DNA of 64,000 nucleotides from positions 248,001 through 312,000 of the forward strand of contig NW_026515541.1 of assembly GCF_014898815.1 (NCBI RefSeq), given 5' to 3'. Both the position numbers and the translations under genes were made by a program. The notes under the pieces are model-generated. The model saw nothing but the letters and a program-made list of their open reading frames with translations, made no database searches and was not told the origin of the DNA. This DNA comes from Panonychus citri. Taxonomy: Eukaryota > Arthropoda > Arachnida > Trombidiformes > Tetranychidae. Shown here in pieces: positions 44,668-56,406 of the stretch (the first letter of the stretch is position 1; each line of letters opens with the position of its first letter).

Positions 44668-47600
44668 ATGAGTGATTCAAATACTCCTCTTGATCGTGAT
44701 AATTTTGTGGAAACTCAATTAAAATTAATTCAAATTGAATATGAAGCCGAAATTGAGAAAACAATGTAAGTAAACAAATGAAGAAAATTGATTTTCCAAT
44801 CTAATGTAATGTAACCTTTAGTTTCTTGTTTCAATTAAATTGCTCATGACTAATTTTAATTTCTTTCTTTCTTAAATTGTTCCATTAATTGTGACTCTTT
44901 CCTTTCCTTTTCTGTTTGTTTTTTTTTTCAGAAATAATCAAAAGAATCTGAAATTAGTTGATTTGGTTCGTCAAGGAGTTTGTATTCACAAATTGAGATG
45001 TCTATCAACTCGGACTGGTTTGTTTCGTCGAGTTTTAATTACGTTGGCTCACAATCAAAGTGACAAACAATTACCTGCTCATAAAATCACCTGTGGTGAT
45101 ATAGTTTCAATCCATGAAGGTGCTGAATCTGAATCTCTCGCTTCGGGTGTTGTATATTCACTTAACTCAAACGCTGTCACAGTTGCATTTGAAAAAGAGT
45201 CGAACCTCAATTTGGATCAAGATTTTAATAATTACTGTTTAATTAAGATATCAAACGATGTCACATATAGAAGGCTGAAAAAGGCTTTAATTAATCTTCG
45301 CAATTATCCTGTTGGTGGGCGAGCATCGGCTCTCATTGATTTACTATTTGGCTGTCGATTACCAGGTCGTCCTAATGTAATTGGACCGATTGAATTTTTC
45401 AACAGTCGATTGGACGATTCTCAAAAGGAAGCCGTGACCTTTGCTCTTCGGTCAAGAGATCTATGTATTATCCATGGTCCACCCGGAACGGGAAAAACTA
45501 CCAGTATAGTTGAGGTCATTCTTCAACATGTGAAAAGAGGGCTGAGGGTCTTGGTCTGTGCTCCATCCAATGTGGCAGTTGATAATCTTGTCGAAAGATT
45601 GGCCTCATTTAAAGCCCGGAATATGATTCGATTAGGTCATCCAGCCCGAGCTTCGAGTGATATTCAAAAGTTCACTTTGGATGCAGCGATAGCTCGTTCT
45701 GATGAGAATACAATTGTCGAAGAGATCAGACAAGAGGTTGATAGTTTAAGGAGCTCACGAGATCGTAGTAAACGCTCACAGATCACTGAGCTACTGAAAG
45801 ATTTGAAACAACGCGAAAGAAGCATCATAAAGCGAGTACTTAGTGGCTGTGAAATCGTCCTAGCAACTTTGGTCAGTTCCTCGCGCGATGGTCCACTTAA
45901 ACATCTAATAAACGATCCTGATAAAAACTTTGATGTCCTCATAATCGACGAGTGTTCCCAAGCCCTTGAATCGGCTTGTTGGATACCGTTGACCTACGTT
46001 GACAAGTGTATTCTCGCCGGTGATCATTATCAATTACCTCCGACAATTATTTCCGAAACAGCGGCCAAAGAAGGCCTTGAGTTAACTTTGATGGAGAGAC
46101 TTCTTTCCCGATTCGATCACGAAAAAGTGGTTCGTATGTTAACGGTACAATATCGAATGCACCAGAAAATAATGGAATGGTCTTCCAAAAGTTTCTATTC
46201 CAACAAATTAACTGCTCATCAATCAGTAGAAAATCAATCAATGTCCGAAATCAGTAATTTAACTGATTGTCCACCCTTATTGTTGATCGACACCGCGGGT
46301 TGTGATATGCCAGAACTTGATCTGGAGGAAGAAGAATCCAAAGGAAATGAACACGAAGCCGACATAGCGGCCTCTTATGTGACCTATTTAATTACCAACG
46401 GTGTTAAACCTGAACACATTGGTATAATTACTCCGTACAATTTGCAGGTTGAATTGATTAGACTTCGACTGAATGAAAAACACCCTGGCGTTGAGATACG
46501 TTCAGTCGACGGGTTTCAGGGCCGAGAAAAGGAAGTAATTATTTTATCACTCGTTCGGTCAAACGAAAATAAATCAACTGGATTTCTATGTGAATATCGA
46601 CGTATCAATGTGGCCGTAACTCGAGCCAAGAAACACCTTGTTGTCATTTGCGATTCCGACACTGTGACAGCAGAAAAACACATCTCATCATTAGTTGATT
46701 ATCTCAATGATAACGGAGATGTGAGATCAGCTCATGAATATTTAAATTCGATGGAAACATTCAAAGATATTGAAAGACCTCAACATTTAAGGTTCAAGGA
46801 GATGAAAAAAGAGACAATTAAGAAACAATCAAAAGTTACTCAACAAGAAAAAGGAAAAAAATCAAATCAATCAACCAAAAAGGAACAACAATCAACAACC
46901 AAAACAAGTACAAGTAGAACTCAAGAAGAAAATGAAAACATTGAGAAAACAATTCGAGATAAATTGTTGGACTTTAAATCGTCATCCAAACTTGAATATT
47001 CATTTCCACCGTCTTTGACCTCATTTGAACGGCGAGTTGTTCATTATATTGCCGATGAATTGAACTTGTCTCATGAAAGTCAAGGCGAAGGCGACAATAG
47101 GCACATTATCGTGAAGAAAATTGTCCCGAAAAGTAGTCCAATCAAAGTGCCGAAAGAAGCTTCGAGTCCTCAGAAAGAGGAGATTAAACAATCAACTGAA
47201 GAACCCGAAACAATTAGTTTGAAAGAAGAAACATCTTCAACAATCAACAAAGAACAATTAAAAAAGAAAGCGAAAAAATCGAAAGTCAAAAAGTCCAATC
47301 AACCAGAAGAAATTGTTTCCACCGTTAGTACTAAACCTTTCACCTCTGTCCAGAAAAAACCCCCAGCAACAATATTGACCAAGAACTTTGACCTTAATAG
47401 TAAATTGGACAAACTTGATGATTTCGACGAAATGTTAGAACTGGTCAAGCAAATGGATTCCGTTTGTTTCTTTATCAAATGTAAAGTGAAAACAGCGACT
47501 TTAGGTCAAAATTGTCAATTCTGTAAAAAAAGATTTTGTTTGGCCCATTCGATGCCCGAAATTCATGGATGTGGTGATGCCGTTCGTGCCTATGCTCGAA

Positions 47601-47752
47601 GTACAGTCCGTAAAGAAGGTAAAATTTATCCTGGACTTGGAATTCCGAGTAAAAAACCCGATCCCGTTAAAAGATCACAATTAGAAAGGAAGATGAATAA
47701 AAAAATGGAGGAAATGAGCTCGAAAAGGAAAACACAACCCAAGAAGGATTAA
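44668..47752 (+). CDS. IGHMBP2: helicase A: full-length IGHMBP2/SMUBP-2
   Basis: Superfamily 1B 5'-to-3' RNA/DNA helicase; the animal orthologue associates with ribosomes and tRNA. Two exons, 44668-44765 and 44932-47752 (phase-2 intron), 972 aa, the family's usual length. N-terminal helix (FVETQLKLIQIEYEAEIEK), beta-barrel stalk region, then all motifs: I GPPGTGKTT (about 215-222), Ia CAPSNVAVDNL, II DECSQ (about 372), III GDHYQLPPT, IV QYRMH, V VDGFQGREKE, VI RRINVAVTRAKKH. R3H domain at about 704-763 with the R-x3-H motif (ERRVVHYIADEL). AN1 zinc finger at about 874-925 with CFFIKC, CQFCKKRFCLAH and IHGC. Lys-rich linkers and tail. The only copy here with R3H and AN1, so probably the ancestral orthologue. 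Shares its gene plan with copies B-G downstream. Confidence 0.96.
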
Positions 47753-48451
47753 CTAATTGTATAAAATTAAATATTCTGTTTACTAAATAGTTAACTAATC
47801 GACAAACGATCCATTGGTTTTACAATTAAAATCATTTTCATCAAACAACAACAATTAACCCATTTGAATTTAATCAATTTCTCTTGATGATTAAATCAAT
47901 TGACTTAACTGAAAAAGAATCAGGCATTAAAATAACTTGAAGTATAAATTTAATCACATCGATAGAAACAAATTATTTTGTTGTATAACTAGAATCGAAT
48001 TAGTCAACTGATTAATCCCCCGTTTGATTGTTAATAAATTTAGAATAGATCAATCTACTAATTACTTGGTAATTATTACCTCATGTTTAACGTAATTGGA
48101 TGAGACAAATTATGATCAAATTGTTAGGTGAAATTGGATTAAACCAACAATCTCTCATATAGAGCAAATGTATCGATATGCAAACCGAAGGTAACAACTT
48201 TAAATTACCAAAAACCTTTTTCTTCAAAATCGTTGTCTTATTTACGGAAGAATCCGCTTATCCTTTACATTGAACCACTAGACTGTAGGTCTTAATATCC
48301 CAAAGCAATGGAAATCTTTTCTTGTATAATCCCGAGGCGGTAATTAATTGATCAGTAGGTTAATTGTTTTCCTCTGGTGGAATATTTTATTTCTATTCCT
48401 CATCTCTGCATAAACTGTTCGTCCATCGGATGAAAAGGTTGTTCGTACAAA
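47753..48451. other. spacer between helicases A and B
   Basis: Contains blocks repeated upstream of the other copies: the 'gtattatacc'-like reverse pieces TTGTATAATCCCGA and GCGGTAATTAATTGAT (48334-48350), CCTCTGGTGGAATATTTTAT, and GTCCATCGGATGAAAAGG (48421-48438) just before ATG. The palindromic CCTCGTCGAGG block found upstream of C and E is absent. Confidence 0.55.
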
Positions 48452-50502
48452 ATGAGTGATTCAAAAGCTTTAGTTTTAAATATCGTGGAAAAACAAAGAA
48501 AACTTATTAAAATTGAATACGAAGCCGAAAAGGATAAAACAAAGTAAGTAAACTATTGTGAGGAACTTGATTTTCCAATCTAATGTAACCTTTAGTTTCC
48601 CGTTGTTTGATGTCTCTCTTTAATTGTTACTCTATTCTGTCCTTTTCTGCTGTTTTTTTCAGTGTTAAACGAGAAATCTTGGTCAGCCAAGGGCTTTGTA
48701 TTCAGAACTTGAAATCTCTTTCAACTGTAAATGGTTTGCAAGGTCTGAGTTTAATTACATTTACTGACAATCGAAGCAACAAGCAATTGGATGATCATAA
48801 AATTACCTGTGGTGATCATGTTCTAATCAGATCCTCGAAAGATGATAAAACAACTAAAGGACCTTCGGGTATTGTTTATTTACTAGACTCAGATGAGATC
48901 ACAGTGGCCTTAGATAAAGAATCGGATCAAGTTTTCAGTGATTGTTGTTTGATTAAACAAACCGTTGATACCACGTATAAAAGATTAGAAAAGGCTGTGA
49001 ATACCATTCGTGCTAATACTGTTGTTGGGCGAACATCGCCTCTCATTGATTTATTACTTGGTTGTCGATTACCAGGTAACCTTAATGAAATTGGACCGAT
49101 TGAGTTTATCAACAGTCGATTGGACGATTCTCAAAAGGAAGCCGTGACCTTTGCGCTTCGATCAAAGGATTTATGTATCATCCATGGACCACCAGGAACG
49201 GGAAAAACTACCAGTATTGTTGAGGTCATTCTTCAGCTCGTGAAAAGAGGCCTTAAAGTGCTGGTCTGTGCTCCATCCAATATCGCCATTGATAATCTGG
49301 TCGGAAGATTAGCCTCATTTAAGATAGAAAATATGATTCGATTAGGTCATCCGGCCAGAGCTTCGGAAAATGTTCTTAAGTTCACCTTAGAAGCTGCTAT
49401 TGCTCGTAACGTTGAGAATGATACTGTCAAAAAGATCAGACAAGACATTGATTCATCACGAGAACTTGGTGAATGGGCAAAGATCACTAAGCTAATGACG
49501 GATTTGAAAAGCCACAAAAAGGGTTCGATAAAACAAATACTAAGTAGCTCTAATATAATCTTGGCAACTTTGGTGAGTTCCTCGAGCGATGGTCCTCTTC
49601 AACATTTAGATGATCCTGATAAACACTTTGATGTCCTTATAATCGACGAGTGTTCTCAAGCCACCGAAGTGGCCTGTTGGATACCGTTGACCTACGTTGA
49701 CAAGTGTATTCTCTCTGGTGATCATTATCAACTTCCTCCTACAGTTATAACAACAACTGCGGCTAAAAAAGATCTCGAATTATCTTTGATGGAGAGACTT
49801 CTTTCCCGCTTCGATCACGAAAAAGTGGTTCGTATGTTGACTGTACAATATCGAATGCACCAGAAAATAATGGAATGGTCTTCCAAAAGTTTCTACTCCA
49901 ACAAGTTAATAGCTCATCAATCGGTTGAGAATCAATCAATGTCAGAGATCAGTAGACTAACGGATTGTCCACCTTTACTTTTGATTGATACCGCGGGTTG
50001 TGATATGCCAGAACTTTATCTAAGGTCAAATGGATCCAATGGAAATGAATATGAAGCCAGTATAGCAGCGATTTATGTCGACTATTTAATAGACAAAGGT
50101 GTTAAACCTGAACATATCGGTATAGTTACTCCGTACAATTTGCAGGTTGAATTGATTAGACAACGATTAAAGCGTAGTCATCCTGGTGTTGAGATACGTT
50201 CAGTCGACGGGTTTCAAGGCCGAGAAAAAGAGGTCATTATTTTATCACTTGTTCGGTCAAACGCAAAAAAAGCAACTGGATTTCTCCGTGAATATCGACG
50301 GATCAATGTGGCCGTAACTCGAGCCAAGAAACACCTCGTTGTCATTTGCGATTCCGATACTGTCTCAGCAGAAACGCACATCTCATCATTGATTGATCAT
50401 CTCAAAATCAACGGTAAAGTGAAATCAGCTAGTGAATATTCAGATTTAATAAGAGCACGAAATCAACAACAACCCGTCAGAAAACGGATGAGATTTATTT
50501 GA
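48452..50502 (+). CDS. helicase B: short IGHMBP2 paralogue
   Basis: Exons 48452-48543 and 48663-50502, 643 aa. All helicase motifs are intact: GPPGTGKTT, DECSQA, GDHYQLPPT, QYRMH, VDGFQGREKE, RRINVAVTRAKKH. It stops right after the helicase core with a short basic tail (QQQPVRKRMRFI); the R3H and AN1 domains of copy A are missing. The first exon encodes MSDSKALVLNIVEKQRKLIK, diverged from A but with the same phase-2 intron, so it is a DNA-level tandem duplicate. Probably an active helicase with altered RNA or partner binding. Expected location nuclear or cytoplasmic; the tail could act as a nuclear signal. Function unknown. Confidence 0.92.
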
Positions 50503-51102
50503 ATAAATTCAATTCATCAACAATAAGTTGCCTCCACTTTGAGCATTTTGCATCATCTTAATGCAACACATTATTACATTTGCTTGTACCTTTAATAATA
50601 ATTATCGATTGTTTCATCATAAATTTGAGCAAAAATCAAAATAAATTGCTTTACTTATTGCTTGGTAATAATTACTTCATGCTTGATGTAATTGGATGAT
50701 TAGTTTGTTGGGTGAAAAGTAAGAAGAAATTAAATTACACTAACAATTTTTCATTAATAGTAATTGTATCCAAGGCAAACCAAAGGTGAAAACTTTTTTC
50801 TTCACAATTACAACAACGCCGGTGCCTTAGTTATCTAGGTTTATCTCACGACATTTGTCATCAACCACCTCGTCGAGGTCACTTAATCGTAGTCCTATTT
50901 ACGGAAGAAACTGTTTAACCTTCAAATTGAACCACTAACCTCATAGAATTTATTATCTTGATGAAATGAAATCTTTTCTTGTATAGTCCCAAGACGGTGA
51001 TTAATTGATCAGTAGGGTAATTTTTCTCAGTGGGTGAGAAATCCTATTCCTCATCTCATCACAAACTGTTTGTCTATCGGATGAAAAGGTTAATCTTACA
51101 AA
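50503..51102. other. spacer between helicases B and C
   Basis: Repeats found in other spacers: GCAAACCAAAGGTGAAAACTT (near 50776), a TTTGTCATCAACCACCTCG block with the palindrome CCTCGTCGAGG (50868-50878) followed by TCACTTAA, the TTTACGGAAGAA block, TTGTATAGTCCC, and GTCTATCGGATGAAAAGG before ATG. No open frame. Confidence 0.6.
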
Positions 51103-53158
51103 ATGAGTGATTCAAAAGCTTTAGTTAAAGATTTCGTGGAAAAACAAAGAAAACTGATTAAAATTGAATACGAAGCCGAAAAGGAGAAAACAGAGTAAGT
51201 AAAAAATTGTGAGGAAATTGATTTCCAATCTGATTTAACCTCTAGTTTCTTTTAATTAACTTTTGATTAAATTGTGACTCTTTCCTGTCCTTTTCTATTC
51301 AAAAAACAGTCTCAATTTATCTGATTTGGTTCGCCAAGGAGTTTGTATTCTGAATTTGCGATGTCTATCAACTGAAGTTGGTTTACTTGGTCGATCGTTA
51401 ATTACTTTTACTCACAACCGCTTTGATAGACAATTACCTTCTCATAAAATTACCTGTGGTGAAACCGTTAAAATCAGTAAAGGAAAAGGCTATTGTGCTG
51501 CTGGCGTTGTGTGTTACCTAAACTCGAATAAAATTACTGTGGCCTTAGATGACGAGCTACAACTCTGTTTTAATATGAATTTTACAAATTACTGTTTAAT
51601 TAAAGAATCAACCGATGTCACTTACAGAAGATTAGAAAAGACTTTGGATCTGCTTGATAATTTTTCCGTCAGTAAGCGCTCTGAAACTTTGATTGATTTA
51701 CTACTTGGATGTCGATTACCAGGTAACCTTAATGAAATTGGACCGATTGAGTTTATCAACAGTCGATTGGACGATTCTCAAAAGGAAGCCGTGACCTTTG
51801 CGCTGCAGTCAAAGAATCTATGTATCATCCATGGTCCACCAGGAACGGGGAAAACTACCACTATTGTTGAGGTCATTCTTCAGCTTGTGGAAAAAGGCCG
51901 TAAAGTGCTGGTCTGTGCTCCATCTAACATTGCCATTGATAATTTGGTCGAAAGATTAGCCTCATTTGAAGTACGAAATATGATTCGATTAGGTCATCCA
52001 GCTAGAGCTTCGATGGATGTTCAATGGTTTACTTTGGACGCAGTGATAAATCGTACTTATGAAATGACATTTGTCCAGAAGATCAGAAATGAAATTGATA
52101 TTTTACGAAGCTTTCGAGATCATTCTAAATCAAATCAGATTCCTCAGCTACTAAAAGATATGAAAAAACAGGAATTGAAAATATTAAAGGAAGCATTAAG
52201 TAATTGTGATATCGTCTTATCAACTTTACTCAGCTCCTCAAGCGATGGTCCTCTTCAATATTTAGAAGATCATGAAAACCACTTTGATGTTCTCATAATC
52301 GACGAGTGTTCTCAAGCCATCGAAATGGCCTGTTGGATACCGTTAACTCTCGTTAAAAAGTGTATTCTCGCCGGCGATCATTATCAACTACCTCCGACAG
52401 TTATAACAAAAACTGCGGCTAAAAAAGATCTCGAATTATCTTTGATGGAGAGACTTCTTTCCCGATTCGATCACGAAAATGTGGTTCGCATGTTAACGGT
52501 ACAATATCGAATGCACCAGAAAATAATGGAATGGTCCTCTAAAAGTTTCTATTCCAACAAGTTAATTGCTCATCAATCGGTAGAGAATCAATCAATGTCC
52601 GAAATCAGTAATTTAACTGATTGTCCACCCTTATTGTTGATCGATACCGCGGGCTGTGATATGCAAGAACTTGACCAGACTTCGAAGGAATCCAAGGGAA
52701 ACGAATACGAAGCCAGCATAGCAGCTCTTTATGTCAACTATTTAATAAATAAAGGGGTTAAACCCGAGTGCATTGGTATAATTACTCCGTACAATTTGCA
52801 GATTGAACTGATCAAATATCGATTGAGTCGTAAGTATCCTGATGTTGAGATACGTTCAGTCGACGGGTTTCAAGGCCGAGAAAAGGAAGTGATTATTTTA
52901 TCACTTGTCCGATCAAACGCAAAAAAAGCAACTGGTTTCCTTCGTGAATATCGACGTATCAATGTGGCCGTAACTCGAGCCAAGAAACACCTTGTTGTCA
53001 TTTGTGATTCCGACACTGTCTCAGCAGAAAAGCACATCTCATCATTGATTGATCATCTCAAAGCTAACGGTAAAGTGAAATCAGGTCATGAATATTCAAA
53101 GTATATGAGACCACGAAATTATCAAAATCCCATCAGAAAACGATCAAGGTTCAATTGA
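51103..53158 (+). CDS. helicase C: short IGHMBP2 paralogue
   Basis: Exons 51103-51194 and 51310-53158, 646 aa. Core motifs intact, including IIDECSQAIEMACW and REYRRINVAVTRAKKH; R3H and AN1 absent; basic tail YQNPIRKRSRFN. The N-terminal stalk region (LITFTHNRFDRQLPSHKITC) is shared closely with copy E, while downstream segments match B or D, indicating mosaic ancestry. Motif II neighbourhood and the ATP-binding residues look functional. Divergence from A is greatest in the segment between motifs Ia and II, a region that contacts nucleic acid in this family. Confidence 0.92.
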
Positions 53159-53705
53159 ATTCTTTCAGATCTTTTACACCACTCTGAGCATTTGAGTCAT
53201 TTTAATCCCTGCAATCAATAATTTGATTGTAATTTTAGAAAAAATCAAAATAAATTGTTTCTCATTGCTTGATAAAATTACTTCATGATTAACAGAAAAG
53301 AATTAAAGAAATTAAATTGCAACAATTTCTCATTAATAGTAATTGTATCTCTAGGCAAACCAAAGGTGAAAACTTATAAATAAAAACAAATTTTTCTTTG
53401 CAATCATTGTCAATCGTTTTCACACCAATTTCATTTCATGGTAAATCTCACGAAATTTGTCATCAACCGACTCGTCGAGGTCACTTAGTTTAATCGTTTC
53501 TTTATTTACGGAAGAATCCGCTTATTCTTCGCTTTAAACCATCAGACTCTAGGTCTTAATATCCTAAATCTTTTCTTGTATAATCCCGAAGCGGTAATTA
53601 ATTGATAAGTAAATTAATTTTTCTCCTCTGGTGGAATATTTTATTTCTACTTCTCATCTCTTCACAAACTGTTCGTCCATCAGATGAAAAGGTTGTTCGT
53701 GCAAA
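53159..53705. other. spacer between helicases C and D
   Basis: Same repeated blocks as the other spacers, including GTAATTGTATC with GCAAACCAAAGGTG (near 53340-53367), a slightly altered palindrome block (53469-53480, GACTCGTCGAGG), TTTACGGAAGAATCCGC, TTGTATAATCCCGAAGCGG and GTCCATCAGATGAAAAGG just before ATG. Nothing else seen. Confidence 0.6.
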
Positions 53706-55766
53706 ATGAGTGATACAAAGACTCTAGTTAAAGATTTCGTGAAAAAACAAAGAAAACTTATTGAAATTGAATACGAAGCCGAAAAGGAGAAAACAGAGTA
53801 AGTAAACAATTGAAAAAAATTGATTTTCTAATCTAATGTAACCTTTAATTACAATTTAATTGATGTTTCTCTTAAATAGTTTCATTTCTTTCCTTTTCTT
53901 ACCTTTTCTATTTTCAGTGTTGATCGAAAGGTCCTCGTTAGCCAAGGGCTTTGTATTCAGAACTTGAAATCTCTTCGGACTGTGTGTGGTTTGCAAGGTC
54001 GGATTTTAATCACTTTTACTCGCAATCTAAGATACGAGCAGCAATTAGGTGCTCATAAAATTACCTGTGGTGATAATGTTTCAATTGAGGAATCGGGTGG
54101 AGGAAATACACGTGCTTCGGGTGTTGTTCGTTCAATAAACTCATATGATATCACAGTGGCCTTAGAAAGAGAGTCAAATGAAAGTTTGGATGAAGGTTTA
54201 GACGATATCGATTTGATTAAAAAATCATATGATGTCACGTATAGAAGATTAAAAGATGCTTTAAATGAAATTCGTTTTAATTGGAAAGCATCGCCTCTCG
54301 TTGATTTACTAATTGGATGTCGATTACCAGGTAGCCTTAAAGAAATTGAACCGTTTGAATTTATCAACCTTCGATTGGACGATTCTCAAAAGGAAGCCGT
54401 GACCTTTGCTCTTCAGTCAAGAGATCTATGTATCATCCATGGTCCACCAGGAACGGGGAAAACTACCACTATTGTTGAGGTCATTCTTCAGCTTGTGAAA
54501 AAAGGCCGTAAAGTGCTGGTCTGTGCACCATCCAACATTGCCATTGATAATCTAGTGGAAAAATTAGCTTCATTTGATGTACGGAATATGATTCGATTAG
54601 GTGATCCGGCACGAGCTTCGAGTGATATTCAATGGTTTACTTTGGACGCAGTGATAGATCGTACTTATGAAATGATATTTGTCAAAAAGATTCGATATAG
54701 AATTGATATTTTACGCCGCTCTCAAGATCGTTCTAACTTAGCTCAGATTCAAAATCTACTCTTTGATATGAAAAGACAAGAATTAAGAATATATAAGCAA
54801 GTATTGCGTGGATGTGATATCGTCTTGTCTACTTTGGTCACTTCCTCGAGCGATGGGCCTCTTCAACACTTGGGTAACCCTGGAAAATACTTTGATGTCC
54901 TCATAATCGACGAGTGCTCTCAAGCCATCGAAGTGGCCTGTTGGATACCGTTAACTCTCGTTAAAAAGTGTATTCTCGCCGGCGATCATTATCAACTACC
55001 TCCGACAGTTATAACAAAAACTGCGGCTAAAAAAGATCTCGAATTATCTTTGATGGAGAGACTTCTTTCCCGATTTGACCACGAAAAAGTGGTTCGTATG
55101 TTAACGGTACAATATCGAATGCACAAGAAAATAATGGAATGGCCTTCTCAAAGTTTCTACTCCAACAAATTAACTGCTCATCAATCGGTAGAGAATCAAT
55201 CAATGTCCGAAATCAGTAACTTATCTGATTGTCCGCCCTTATTATTGATCGACACTGCGGGTTGTGATATGCAAGAACTGTATCAAAAGTCCAGTGTATC
55301 TAATGGAAATGAATACGAAGCCAGCATAGCAGCGATTTATGTCGACTATTTAATAGACAAAGGTGTTAAACCTCAACATATCGGCATAATTACTCCGTAC
55401 AACTTGCAGATTGAATTGATCAAATTACGATTGCATCGTAATCATCCCGATGTTGAGATACGTTCAGTCGACGGGTTTCAAGGCCGAGAAAAAGAAGTCA
55501 TTATTTTATCACTTGTTCGATCAAACGCTAAAAAAGCAACTGGTTTCCTTCGTGAATATCGACGGATCAATGTGGCCGTAACTCGAGCCAAGAAACATCT
55601 TGTTGTCATTTGCGATTCCGACACTGTCTCAGCAGAAACGCACATCTCATCATTAATTGATCATCTCAAAATCAACGGTAAAGTGAAATCAGCTTATGAA
55701 TATTTGAAATCTAAGCGAACACGAAATTATCATCAACCCATAAGAAAGCGCATCAGATTCAATTGA
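53706..55766 (+). CDS. helicase D: short IGHMBP2 paralogue
   Basis: Exons 53706-53797 and 53918-55766, 646 aa. All seven core motifs are intact (GPPGTGKTT, DECSQAIEV, GDHYQLPPT, QYRMHKK, VDGFQGREKE, RRINVAVTRA). No R3H or AN1; basic tail YHQPIRKRIRFN. The stalk begins like B (VSQGLCIQNLKSL), but the segment around GCRLPGSLKEIEPFEF matches E. Residues just after motif IV differ from the other copies (MEWPSQSFYSNK rather than MEWSSKSFYSNK). Probably active. Function unknown. Confidence 0.92.
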
Positions 55767-56406
55767 ATAATCAATAAAAAATTGCCTTCAAACAACAACA
55801 ATTAGCCCATTTTCAAATATGAAATCAATTTTTTGATGAGTTAATCAACATCTTAACCGAATAAGATTTATAAACAATTTGACAATTTACAAATAGAGTT
55901 TAAATTTAAGCACATCGATAGAAGCAAATTAATAATTTGTTCATTGGAACTAAATTAGTCGACGGATCAATTATACAATTGATTATTAATGAATTTAGAA
56001 TAAATTTATTTACTATTTAAAAAATATTATCAAATTTTTGATAGAAATTGAATTGGACCAACAATCTTTCATTAAGAGCAAATGAATCGAAGGTAAAAAC
56101 TTTAAATTAACAAAAATATTTTCTTCACAATCATTTTCATGGTGAATCGCACGACATTTGTCATCAACCACCTCGTCGAGGTCACTTAGTTTAATCGTTG
56201 TCTTATTTTCGGAAGAAACCGCTTATCCTTTACTTTGAACCACTAGACTGTAGGTCTTAATATCCTAAATCTTTTCTTGTATAATCCCGAAGCAGTAATT
56301 AATTGATCAGTAGATTAAATTTTCTCCTCTGGTGGAATATCTTATTTCTATTCCTCATCTCTTCACAAACTGTTCGTCCATCGGATGAAAAGGTTGTTCG
56401 TGCAAA
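55767..56406. other. spacer between helicases D and E
   Basis: Repeated blocks again, with a perfect CCTCGTCGAGG palindrome (56171-56181), TTTGTCATCAACCACC, TTGTATAATCCCGAAGC, CCTCTGGTGGAATAT and GTCCATCGGATGAAAAGG before ATG. The half nearest D (55767-56080) resembles the 3' flank of helicase A more than that of B or C, another sign of mixed ancestry. Confidence 0.55.
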
